Shown here: positions 31,949-43,900 of the stretch, piece by piece
Layout of the letters: every line of letters begins with the position of its first letter
How positions within the stretch are numbered: the first letter of the stretch is position 1
DNA from: Lonicera japonica
Lineage: Eukaryota > Streptophyta > Magnoliopsida > Dipsacales > Caprifoliaceae
NCBI GenBank assembly: GCA_021464415.1
Contig: CM038467.1
Location: forward strand, 46,561,715-46,625,714
Direction of reading: 5' to 3'
Length of the DNA stretch: 64,000 nucleotides
The notes under the pieces: generated by a model
The model's database searches: none
Told to the model about the DNA's origin: nothing
Seen by the model: the letters and a program-made list of their open reading frames with translations, nothing else
Position numbers and translations under genes: made by a program

Positions 31949-34900
31949 ATGGATCTTGCTCAGCCTGATCGACTGGAGGGTGACCAGGACGAGGTTACTT
32001 TTACCGACGCTCAGGGCGTCCTTTAGTGTAGTCCTTATCACGACGATTGGGAGGACCTCGACTGGTATAGAGAGGATGGAGTGGACCGCGGTCGGGCGGT
32101 GGTCTACCGGGACGTGACCCGGGCTGCTCCAGTTCCAGACTTTCCTTGGCTCCTGATGGAGCCCGTTTCTCACGAGATTCGTCGTCAATCCCTGGTATGT
32201 TTTCTTTTGTGTATTTATCTGTTATTTTATTTATGTCGTTTCCTGCATGTATTTTAAACAGTGTTAATATGCATGCCTGTCTAGAAATAACATCCGATTT
32301 AGTAAATACATACTTTTACTTGTGATACCCTTTAGGTTTTGAAAAAAAAAAAAATACATAATTTATCCCTATTACACCAAAGCACCCTCAGGTTTGGAAA
32401 ATTACATAATTTACCCTTATGACCCTATATCTCTCATAATTACACCAAAATACCCTCAGGTTTTTGGAAAATTACACAATTTACCCTTATAACCCTATAA
32501 CTCTCATAATTACACCAAAATACCCTCAGGTTTTTGGAAAATTACACAATTTACCCTTATAACCCTATAACTCTCATAATTACACCAAAATACCCTCAGG
32601 TTTGAAAAATTACATAATTTACCCTTATAATCCTATATCTCTCATAATTACACCAAAATACCCTCAGGTTTGGAAAATTACATAATTTACCCTTATAACC
32701 TTATAACTCTCATAATTACACCAAAATACCCTCAAGTTTTGGAAAATTACATAATTTACCCTTATAACCCTATAACTCTCATAATTACACCAAAATACCC
32801 TCAGGTTTTGTAAAATTACATAATTTACCCTTATAACCCTATAACTCTCATAATTATACCAAAATACCCTCAGGTTTTGAAAAATTATATAATTTACCCT
32901 TATAACCCTATAACTCTCATAATTACACCAAAATACCCTCAGGTTTTGGAAAATTTACATAATTTACCCTTATAACCCTATAACTCTCATAATTACACCA
33001 AAATACCCTCAGGTTTTGGAAAATTACATAATTTATCCTTGTAACCCTATAACTCTCATAATTATACCAAAAATACCCTCAGGTTTTGGAAAATTACATA
33101 ATTTACCCTTATAACCCTATAACTCTCATAATTATACCAAAATACCCTCAGGTTTTGGAAAATTACATAATTTACCCTTATAACCCTATAACTCTCATAA
33201 TTACACCAAAATACCCTCAGGTTTTGGAAAATTTATATAATTTACCCTTATAACCCTATAACTCTCATAATTATACCAAAATACCCTCAGGTTTTGGAAA
33301 ATTATATAATTTACCCTTATAACCCTATAACTCTCATAATTATACCAAAATACCCTCAAGTTTTGGAAAATTACATAATTTACCCTTATAACCCTATAAC
33401 TCTCATAATTATACCAAAATACCCTCCTAATCTTGCATTCGTTCCTTCTGTCTGCAGTGGGTTGGCCGTGGTTGGGGTTCTCCCAACACCATTTCCTTAG
33501 AGTGGCGACAGGCGTTGGCCCCTGTCCAGGAGTTGCTTCTTGCGACTCCTTTTGGTCCCCTCTTTGATGCCCTTCTGGAGCGAGTATCTAGGGCAGCTGT
33601 GTTGGTGTCAGCCTTGGCCTGCCATTGGTGGGACACTACTCATACTTTTCATTGGAGCTGGGGGGAGATGACGATGACCCCCCTCGATCTATTTGCTTTG
33701 ACCGGGATTCCTTCAGGGGGTCCCTATATAGATTGACGTTCCCTTGCGTCTGACGGCAGAGGGCATCGTCGGTGCTTTAAGATGGTTTTCGGAGCGCCGG
33801 AGTTCGGGCGATACGATTCCTCGGGCAGTGTAGTCACGCGCCTGGCGACAGAGAGAGCCAGATTGGTTGCTTCGGGGGTGCTGATGACCCGTCAGGAGGC
33901 GCGCCAGTACGCTTGCGTCTTTCTTCTATTGACGGTCCATGATCTGTTTGAGGCTCGTGGGGGGGATACGGCCCATCTCTGGTGGTTGCCCTATCTCCGA
34001 GACTTCAGCATCATGTTCGACTATGATTGGGGCGGTTTTATTCTTGCCGTCCTCTATGATGCTATGGATCAGGTTTCTCGCCACTTAGCCCTGAACCTTA
34101 AGGGCTTCTCTCTGCTGTGGGAGGTACATACTGTAGTCCTTTTGTCTTTGTTTCAGTCCTTTACATATTACCTGTTGATTATTGCTGATATTCTATATAT
34201 TTTTTCTTTAGAGTTGGTTCGTTGCTTATACTCGCCTGGGTCGCGCCCAGGTGGATCTCCTCGTTGAGAACGAGGACCAGTTCCCCTTTCTCCGCCGATT
34301 CATCGCGGGGAACTACAAGGCTCCCTATGTATACCGGACTCGGGAGACCGGAGCTGCTGCTGTCCACGACCTGCAGGAGGAGCAGGTAAATATTTTAGTA
34401 TTCTTGCTTTTTAATAGTCAGATAAAAATACATAAATTATTGAAATAAAATCCTGTTCTCTTTTCAGATTGAGTGGGCCCCTTGGGGTGATCTGGGTCTC
34501 CATTTTGGGTATGGCCGTGCTCTGACCGCCTCGAGGACCAGGCGACTTATTCGGGATGAGTACGGCCTTATCTTCTATTTGGGCGAGAGGGTCATTCGCC
34601 AGCACACACCGTCCCAGTGGCCTCGTGTTCCATTATTTCCTCCTGTTCTGATGAGGCGGACGGGCGAGATTGATCCAGTGACGGTGCAGGCCTTGGTCGA
34701 CGGACTTGGCTTTCAGACGTTTACCGAGGAGGGAGACTACGCTGTTTTTGCTGCCCGTTATCTGATGAGGGAGCCGAAGGGGACTTGGGAACGGGTCTTT
34801 TATGAGAGATACCAGGCATTGGGAGGTGATCCCCATTACATACGGGGATAGACTCATTTAGCTAGGGCGATTCCGGGTCATCTGCCACCTGTCCCCGATC

Positions 34901-36031
34901 AGAGGGACAACATTCCGGATTCCGAGGACGAGGACCCCGAGGGAGAGAGGGATGTTCCTGCTGCGGCCGAGGGTGGTGGTCGGCCAGAGGGCGAGGGAGG
35001 TGATGCTACAGCGGTTCCGGAGTCGTCACCTCCGACGACACCTATGGGGGAGCAGCGTGCTGAGGGTTTTGAGTTTTCTGCCGGCCCTTCCGTGTCTCCG
35101 GGGGTCCTCTTTGCTGCTGCTAAGACTGCCGGGGGGAGAGCAGGATTTTCTGAGAGGTCCTGGGAGCCCGCGGACCTTGGGGCGGATTACGATTAGTTTG
35201 GGCGGACTTCTCCTGCGGCAGCGACTACTCCTTCCAGTGGGGTACCTCATTTGAGGGCGACGGCCATGGTGGATCCTCCGGGGGTCCGCACCCACGCCAC
35301 GTTGACTCCTCTCCCAGCGACTTTCATGGGGCCTCCAGCCCGATCTCCAGGTTTCGGGGGTTCTTCATCTCGGCCTCCCCTGTTCCCGATCCGTGAGGAG
35401 GGCGAGTCTACTTCTGCTGGTGTTCCGGCGGGGTCGTCTATTCCGTGGGTAGATCTACCCCCATTTCCCAGGGATATCTCCTACGTCGGCGCAGGACTAC
35501 GTCGATACACTGTCCCTGAGTACCCTCTTCCCGAGGATACTTTTGATTTCTTGGGTGGTCGCCCTGATGATGAGGTACCTTCTTCAGCTTCTCCTGATAC
35601 CTTTATATCTATATCTGTTTATTTTGACTGTGCTGATTCTCTTGTCTTATGTCCTTTTACAGAGGGTGAGTGTACGGGTGACAGATCTACGGGCTTGGCA
35701 CGCCCAGTACCTCTACAGCTGGAACCTGCTCCAGTACGTCGGTCGAGACCCTCCAGCCTACATACGCGACTATCAGAGGGCTATCGACGTCTCCCTACGG
35801 CCGGACGACCCCCTGACTTCCTCTCATGCTCGGTCGGAGTCTAGGCAGAGTAGCAGTCGGACCTCTAGGCGATCCCGATCTTCAGTGATCCGTCCGACGG
35901 CACCGGTTCAGTCCACGGGGCCTTCCCAGGTGGCATTTCCCCCAGTTCCCGGCGTCCCAGTCGTTGATCTTACTCCTGAGGAGGGCTCGGGTGATAGCGG
36001 GAGCATGTCAAAACGTGCCCGGGTAGATTAG
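31949..36031 (+). pseudogene. Plant-mobile-domain-like gene carried antisense in the retrotransposon (5 exons)
   Basis: Exons by GT-AG sites, all phase 0: 31949-32194, 33458-34123, 34212-34385, 34468-35574, 35663-36031. Exon 2 matches the plant mobile domain (aminotransferase-like) family, with ACHWWDTTHTFHWSWGEMTM and the following LDLFALTGIPSGG. Exons 3-4 continue the domain (PYVYRTRE, FPPVLMRRTGEIDP). Exons 4-5 form a Pro/Ser/acidic low-complexity tail ending SKRARVD. The frame is continuous but interrupted by four stops: TAG 32024-32026, TGA 33734-33736, TAG 34849-34851 and TAG 35194-35196. Intron 1 is filled by a 69-bp minisatellite. PMD proteins related to MAIN/MAIL1 act in the nucleus on gene and transposon silencing, and retroelement-borne copies are known. 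Function of this copy is unknown and it is now broken. Confidence 0.75.
32337..33426. repeat. Minisatellite, about 15-16 units of 68-70 bp, in intron 1 of the PMD-like gene
   Basis: The unit contains ACACCAAAATACCCTCAGGT, then TTTGGAAAATTACATAATTT, then ACCCTTATAACCCTATAACT and CTCATAATT. CCCTCAGG recurs every 68-70 bp (for example at 32453, 32523, 32593 and 32661). Units differ by a few bases (ACACC/ATACC, ACATAA/ATATAA) and T-run lengths. The tract ends 31 bp before the intron 3' splice site, so it enlarges the intron without touching the splice signals. Frames across it are repeat artefacts. Confidence 0.92.
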
Positions 36032-36370
36032 TTTTCCTTTCTGCATTTTTTGTTAGTTTGAAACAGAGATGTATTTATTTTAGGCATGTTCAGACAGATA
36101 TGTAGTTTTTGAAAATTGTTCTTTTATTGGATTTATGAAAATCTTTATTTGTGTCTGATGATATACTATTATTCTTTGTCTGTGAAAGATATATATATAT
36201 ATATATATAAGAGTCGGCGATTTTAGGAGCCATACCTTGTCGTGTAGTGATATTTATATTTCCTGTAAAAAGAACAAAGTGAGAACAAGAAAGCATTCAG
36301 AAGTGATTCTTTTGACAAAAATGACTGCTATGTGTAAGGAAAACAAAAATAGGGTGCCCCTAGATGGGTT

Positions 36371-36448
36371 TGTCGCGCGACAATCCCTCCTGGACATGGG
36401 TTTGTCGCGCGACAAACAGGCACAAGTCCCTCTTTTTTGTTATAAATA
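36371..36448 (+). promoter_or_regulatory. Promoter of the DUF7745-like gene: two palindromes and TATA box
   Basis: Exact TGTCGCGCGACA copies lie at 36371-36382 and 36403-36414, followed by TATAAATA at 36441-36448. The gene's ATG is 38 bp further on at 36487. Spacing from the last palindrome to the TATA box is 26 bp. Confidence 0.7.
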
Positions 36449-36486
36449 CACCCATCTTCCTTCCTTCATCCCCACATCTTCCAGAA

Positions 36487-37743
36487 ATGTCTTCTTATCG
36501 CACAAATTCTGATTTTTCTTATGTCAATGCTCGAGATGCTTTGATATCTTCTGAAAATGGTCTGAACTTCGGTGCTTTTAGTCCTTTAGCGGGCTGGTGC
36601 CATCGTCCCGTTGATTTTTCCTTTATGTTAGGTGCTTTGTATTTCTGGAGTCCTGCAGATCATCTTTTCCGTTTTGGAATAGATGAGCTTTGTCCGACTT
36701 ATGAGGAGTTCTCTTGGCTGTTGCGTTCGGACGTTCGTCTACCAATGGCAGTCCCTATAGAAGAAATTGGTCCTCGAGATATGCTGATTTCTTTGCTAGA
36801 CATTCCCCAAGCGGCCTGTGATGGTTTTATTGCCGACGGACTCCTTGACCTTTATAAAATTATGAGGTTCTTTCATCGTTATGAAGATAGGGCCTCTTAC
36901 GGCGTGGGGCGTACTACAGCGGCCCTGATCTGCCTGGTTTCTGATATGTTACTGGTGACGGGTTCTTCACGTGTTGATCCGACCATTCTAAGTCTGATTT
37001 ATCAGGTTAGAAATGGGGAGTCTATAGTGCCGATCGTTCTTGCAGAGACCCTGAATGGTCTCGATAAGGTTCAACGGGGGGCTTCACCCTTCTTCAGGGG
37101 GAGTCCGTGTTTACTATACATGTGGCTGCTGGAGCGCTTCCGATCGGTGGGTTTCAATGGGATTCGGCTCGATAATCCAACACATTTCTTCCGTCGTCCC
37201 CTCTTTGGGGCTTTGACCATGTCTTCCTCTGATTGGACGGTGTGGTTTTCGGAGAACTTTCGGGCCATCCGGTGGAACATTCCCTGGTGGAAGCTGAGGG
37301 TGATGGTACTTAGCACTGGGGGTCAGAACTACGTTCGGCTCCGCGGGTTCTGGTTTACCTCCTTTTATCTCCCCGAACGTCTTCTTCGGCAGTTTAACGT
37401 TCCTTAAGAGGTTCCCCTTGGTCTGAACAACTTCTCTTCTGAGTCCAAATTTGTGACCCCGCATGTTTCTTTATCGGTAGAGAGGATGTGGCGTGCTCGA
37501 CTGACTCGTCAGTTCAACTATGCCCGTTTTGGTATTACCCGGCCCCTTCGGGCTGATATTATCCGCTCTTGCTGGCAATCCCTGGAAGGAGAACTAATTG
37601 ACGACCCCTTTCAAATGGAGTGGTTCCGATTCATGGATACTGAGGCTACTGATGATAGCATTGTTTTTGCGTATTAGATCTTGGACGAGGCTCGGATCGA
37701 TTTGGCTACTGAGGACCCAGTGTGGCCAACCCCTAGGGTTTAG
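36487..37743 (+). pseudogene. DUF7745-like gene carried antisense in the retrotransposon
   Basis: A single-exon frame of about 418 codons runs from ATG 36487 to TAG 37741-37743, interrupted in frame by TAA at 37405-37407 and TAG at 37675-37677. The translation resembles the DUF7745 family common in plant retroelements and related to the plant mobile domain: FRFGIDELCPTYEEFSWLLR near residue 60, IVPIVLAETLNGLDK near residue 180, then SPCLLYMWLLERF. The ATG at 36487 follows a TATA box by about 40 bp; the in-frame ATG at 36364 lies upstream of it and adds palindrome-derived residues, so I reject it. The gene converges on pol, whose stop is 216 bp away. Role unknown; two nonsense codons disable it. 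Confidence 0.65.
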
Positions 37744-37958
37744 TTTATTCTGTATATCGTATCCCCTTTGTAACTTTCGGTGTTTTGGACCACTGCTTTA
37801 ATAATACATGAAGGGCTGCTTATAAATTTCTTTTACAAAGTTTAAACCGGGCCTGAAGTCACTTCTCAGGTTGCCTACATTCCCCTTTTGATTTTTCCAA
37901 AAACATAATTTTGAGTTGGGGCTCAGGTTTACGTAGTTCTTATCTATACATGTTGTGC

Positions 37959-40900
37959 CTATTGATAATACTTCTTCAGTCGGTCCATGTTGACTGGTGA
38001 ATGTAGTAACTGTCCGTCTAAGTCAGTGAGTATAGCGGCGCCCCTTGTATCGATTTCTTTGACGATATACGGCCCTGTCCATTTATGCCCGAACTTACCC
38101 CTTGGATCTCTGGCTGGCTCTCGAATTTCTTTCAGTATGATGTCGTTTTTACTGATACCCCGAGTTTTTACTTTCTGGTTAAATGCTCGAGCGATTCTCT
38201 TCTGATACCCTTGATGGTGGTACGCGACTTTCAATCTCTTTTCATCCAGTAGGGCTAGCTCATTATAACATGCCTGGACCCACTCCAGTTCATTGACTTG
38301 ATTCTCTAGCATTACCCTGAGGGAGGGGACCTCTAACTCAACAGGGAGGACCGTTTCCATCCCGTATGTAAGAGAAAACGGGGTTGCCCCGGTGGAGACC
38401 CTCTCGGTGGTGCGGTATCCCCATAATGCATAAGGTAATTTCTCCGGCCAGTCCCGGCAGGTGTCGGTCATCTTGCTTAGGATATTCTTCAGATTTTTGT
38501 TGGCGGTTTCAACTGCCCCATTGGTTTGTGGCCTGTATGGCGAAGACCTGTGTCGGGTAATACCGTATTCTTCCATAACTGTATTAGCTTCTCCTTTGAA
38601 ATGGGTGCCGTTATCCGAGATGATCTCGTGTGGGACCCCATACCGGCAGACAATATTCCTTTTGATGAATCGGGCAACTTTCTTGGCATCCAGGGTCTGG
38701 TAAGACTCGGCTTCCACCCATTTGGTGAAGTAGTCGATGGCTACTAGTATGAATTCATGGCCGTTGCTGGCTTTGGGCGAGATTTTTCCAATGACGTCGA
38801 TTCCCTAGGTTGCAAAAGGCCAAGGAGCAGTCATGTTGTATAACTCTTTCGGAGGAAGCTTTTGGGATTTAGCATAAATTTGGCACTTGTGACAACGGCG
38901 TACGTGGTTAGCGCAGTCAGTCTGCAAGGTAGACCAGAAATAACCTTGTCTGATGATTTTGCGGGCAAGCGTATGTCCGCTCATATGAGGTCCGCAATCG
39001 CCCCCATGTATCCGATCCATCATTCTGACTGATTCTTCTTCGGTGAGACATTGAAGATGAGTCCCGTCGTAGTTCCTCTTATACAATCTTCCGGCACAGA
39101 GTATGAATCCTGGTGCTAGTCTTTTGAGCGTGACCCGCGTTTTCTTGTCTGTTTTCTCGGGATACTAATGGTTCTTCAACAGGTTCCAGATATCATAAAA
39201 CCAAGCGGTTGAGTCACCGTCTTTTTCAATCTCTACCTCAAGGGTCATGCAGTGTGCGGGTCCTGATTTCTTCTGTACTATGAGGGTTATTTCTTCCATC
39301 CCCTCCGGAATGTCGATCATAGATGCCAGGGTTGCCAGTGCGTCAGCAAAACTGTTCTGAGATCTGGGGACATAGTAAAATTCCGCATGCTCGAACCTTC
39401 CCGCGACATCCTCCAGTCGGGCGAGGTAAGGGACTAATTTCTCATCCCTGATCTTCCATTCCTTCAGAACTTGGTGGACCACTAGTGCTGAATCTCCGTA
39501 TACCTGTATTTTCTTTATACCCCTTTGAAGAGCGATCTCTAACCCGAGTATGCAGGCTTCATATTCGGCCATGTTGTTGGTGCAGAAAAAGTCTAGACGA
39601 TATGATACCGGGGCGTGAGTTTGGTCTGAAGAGACTAACAGGATGCCTATCCCGTTTCCGTTTCGATTGGCGGCCCCGTCAAAGAACAACTTTCAGTCTT
39701 CATCGATCTCGACATTCATGATGGTTTCGTCCGGGAACTCGGCTTCTTCTAGCATGTCTCCCAATATCGGATTGTGGGCCAGGTAATCAGCTATGATCTT
39801 GCCTTTGACTGCCTTTTGGGTCATGTAGGTGATGTCGAATTCGGAGAGTAGAAATAACCATTTTGTCATTCGGTTTGAGAGAGCCGGTTTCTCGAAAAGG
39901 TATTTCAACGGGTCAGTCCGTGATGCCAGGATGACTAAGAAAACTAGCATGTAGTGCCGTAGTTTCTGTGTTACCCAGACGAGAGCGGTGCATGATTTCT
40001 CCAATGGTGTGTAGTTCATCTCAAACGGGGACAACTTCTTGCTGAGGAAATAGATGGCTTGCTCCTTTCGGGTATCAGTCAGGTGTTGGGCTAGCATTGC
40101 TCCCGTGGCTGAATCAGTGACGGTTAGGTACAAGATAAGTGGTAGTCCGGCTTGTGGCGGGGCTAATACTGGGGGGCTGGAGAGGTAATCCTTTATCTTA
40201 TCAAAGACTTCCTGGCACTGATTGTCCCACTCTCCTGGTGAAGACTTCCTCAGGAGTTTGAAGATGGGTTCACAAGTTTGAGTAAGCTGAGAGATGAACC
40301 TGCTGATGTACTGCAAATTACCCAAAAATCCCCGGACTTCTTTCTCGGTATGAGGCTCGGGCATGTTTTGGATAGCTCAAACTTTGGCAGGGTCTATCTC
40401 AATTCCCTTTTTACTAACGACGTATCCTAGGAGCTTTCCTTTGGTTACCCCGAACACACATTTCTGTGGGTTGAGTCTCATCTGATACTGGCGGAGCCGA
40501 TCAAAGAAGGCTCGCAGGGCTGGTACATGGCCTTCCCTCTCCTTTGACTTGATTATCATGTCGTCCACATACACCTCTACTTCTTTGTGAATCATGTCGT
40601 GAAAGATAGCCGTAGCTGCCCTCTGATATGTTGCCCCGACGTTCTTCAGCCCGAATGGCATAACGGTGTAACAGTATGTTCCCCATGGTGTGATGAATGC
40701 TATTTTCTCCTGGTGATCCGGGTGCATCTTGATCTGGTTATATCCGGTGAAACCATCTACAAATGACTTTAAGGCATGGTTGGCGGTATTATCCACTATC
40801 AAATCGATGTTGGGTAGTGGGAAATCATCTTTAGGGCAAGCTTTGTTAAGATCTCGGTAATCCACACACATGCGGACCTTTCCACTTGCCTTTGGAACGG

Positions 40901-43900
40901 GCACAATGTTAGCTAACCATGAAGGGCATTCAATTACCCGCAAGAATCCCACACTCAGTTGTTTCATCACCTCTTCTTTTACTTTTAGGGACCATTCTGG
41001 TGTAAGTTTTCTCAATTTCTGCTTGACGGGCCTAAATTCTGGCTTGGTGTGTATCTCGTGCATAACTATCTGACTGTTCAAACCTGGCATATCTGCATAA
41101 GACCAGGCGAAGACATCCACGTACTCTTTCAGAGTTTGTGTGAATTCCTCTCTTTCTGTTTCACTCAGGCTTGCCCCAATGCGGACATCTCTTCTGTCTC
41201 TTTCTGTCCCGAGGTTAATTACAAGAGTGTCCCTTTCCTCGCTCTGTATACGCTGCTCCTCCCGTTCAGGGTGTTCGTTCAGTTTTTCCAATTCCATATA
41301 AGCAATTACAGAATTAAAAATAACAGGATAACGCAAAACAAAGTCTTCTTCATTGATAATAGTATTTACAGGTAAAAGTAAATTTAGGAATGACTCTTCC
41401 CTAGTTTTAACCTCACTCTTACCTCTCACCCTTACAATTTCACTCTTTGCCCTTTCTCTTGGACAGTCTGGATCAGCGTATATCAAGTGTACAGGGTCGT
41501 CTCTTGGCTCGTCATCCCCCAGAGCCATAATGTCGAAGAGATCTCTGATTATTTCTTCCTCCTTGTCTTTCTTGTCTTCATTTTCTTCCTTCGACCCGAT
41601 TGTCAATTTGGTAGAGAAACTGTGTACGATGTTTTTCTTGATATATAGGTCCTCTTCATAGAAGATTTCCCATCCCGGAAGGTTCTCTCCGTCGCTGTTT
41701 CTCCAAGGCTCCTGAAAGCCGCAAAAGGGGAAGTCCTCTCCTTCTTTAACAAAAAATCCGTTCAGAGAGCTGAAACTCGGATACTGATGCCCTCGACCCC
41801 TTTTTTGTTGATCGTCCTCTTTGGTGTGTTGGTAACCCAAACCTTCCCTTTCGTACCTTGTTACCGGTTCCAAGGCTTGAAGTAGTCCGGGCTGTCCCAT
41901 TCCCAGACTGGCTCCAGGTAAGTATTTCATCGTTCTCAACATCTTCGTGATCTTGGCGCTGAGACCGGGGATATCATCGGGGGGAAGATACTCGATTCTC
42001 TGGGTGGTGAGAGCTTGTACTTGAGGCTCGTAGGAAAAGCCCCCCAACTGTATGCTTTGACTCCCGATGCCCAAAATCGATAATTCCAGATCTGCCAAGG
42101 TCCTCTTAGGATCTCCTTGGATGGTGATTACATTCCCTTCGAAGGGTATCTTGATTTTCTGGTGTAAGGAGGATGGGAGCGCTCCTATGTCATGTAGCCA
42201 TGCCCTTCCCAACAGGAGGTTGAAACTGGAGGGAATGTCTATGATTTGGAACTCGGCTGGAAAGTTTCCAGGACCGACCATGAGATCAAGCTTTAGGGAA
42301 CCCAGAACGGCCCTCCTAGTGTTGTCATATGCTCTAACGGTCACAGCTGACGGTGAAAGCTTTGAGTCTAAGATACCCAGACATTTGGCGGTCTTCAGAG
42401 GACAAACATTTATAGTCGACCCATTGTCGATGAGAACCTGTGGCAAGATTTTCCTTCGGGTTCGGACAGTGATATGGAGGGCCAAGCTGTGTTTCCTTCC
42501 CAACGGAGATAAGTCTTCATCTGAAAATGACAGACTTCTTTGGACTGTAAGTGGCCCAATCATGTTTGGCAGTTGTTCGGGCGTAAAATCTGGCGATATG
42601 ACAGCCTCATCTAGGAGTTTGATGAAAGCAGTCATGTGAGGTTTGGAGGCAACCAGGAGGCCCCAAATGGTGATGTGGGCCTGGGTTTTCTTCAACTGTT
42701 CCAATACTCGATCTTCTCCTACTTCCTTAGGAGGTGGTGTTTTCTGGGCATCCATTAGCGGTGGCTGATATACTCTTCCCGAACGGGTAATTTGTTGTAT
42801 CCAAAGGGATGCCGGGTCCGATCCTTTCGAGGTTTCTGATGATTCCGGCTCTGTAGACCAACTAAAAGCTTTGGGGGAGGTTTCTGTCATACAGATTATC
42901 TCCTTGTGAAGGCCCTGAGGCTTCCATGGTGGTTTCTTCTTGTCCTGGGTCCATCCTATCCCAGCTTTTCCGGGATTGGTCTTGATTGCGAGCGGTTGTG
43001 AAATCCCTTGGTTGGCCTTTCCTAAACCCTGCCCGGGTAGGAATTTTATCTTAGCCATCCATTGGTCGATTATCGGATTGAGGCCTGGGGCCACTTGAGC
43101 CTTTGCTGGTAGCACAACTGGTGCTCTGTAAGCTGGGTCATTTCGGATAAGTCCTACGGGATCAAAGCCTTCTTCATCAGTGGTCAAGGCGTTAATTCCT
43201 GCAGGTGGAGCATGGTTCGGAAGGGGGTTGTTGGTAACATTGGGCCCGCCAGGTGCGAGAATGGTTCCGGCTTCAATGAGGTCCTGAATACGGTGACGGA
43301 GAGCCAAGCAGCGTTCTGTGTCATGGCCCGCTGCTTGATGGTATGCACAGTTCTCATTCATTCTCCAAGTACCGGGAATAGGACTCGGTGGAGGACGTGG
43401 GTTGAGTGGAGTGATTAATCCGGCTTTCCGGAGTAGTTCCAAGCTCTTGACCTGGGTAGTGGGGAGGGTGCATAAATTTCTCCTTTTCTTGGCCTCGGTG
43501 CTCGAAGAGTCTCCTTGCGCAGGCCAATTCATCGGGGGGACTTGTGGTGACTGTTGAAATGGGTTTTGTTGATACGGGTATGAGCTTAGTTGGTTTACGG
43601 CTGGAGTGGCCGTCTTTCTTCCAGTGTAAGAGGCCTTCTTGGTGTCCGTTTCTGCCTTTTTGGCCAACTCTTCCTCTACTTGTGACCCCATACTCAACAG
43701 GGCTCTGAAATGTGGGAATACGTGCTTTCCCATGCAGTTCAATACGGCTGGTGTAAAGTTCTTTTGTATGATCTCCAACTGTTCTTCTTCATCGGGCCGT
43801 TTAGACATTTGGGAGGCCATTTCTCTCCAACGGGTGACAAAGTCGCTGAAGCTTTCTTTCTCGCCTTGCTTGGCCATCTCCAGGTGTTTACGGGTAATTT

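Noticed and set aside
32337..33426. CRISPR-like array
   Set aside because: Units are contiguous without unique spacers, and this is plant nuclear DNA.
33294..33500. 68-residue repetitive open frame
   Set aside because: Translated 69-bp minisatellite within an intron.
36364..36486. Upstream in-frame ATG for the DUF7745-like gene
   Set aside because: It precedes the TATA box and would translate the palindromes; ATG 36487 follows the TATA at a suitable distance.
37987..38747. Plus-strand frames over integrase
   Set aside because: Shadows of the minus-strand integrase, which has HHCC and DDE motifs.
42067..42639. 190-residue plus-strand open frame
   Set aside because: Antisense shadow of the gag-pol frame; no family resemblance and no promoter pattern.
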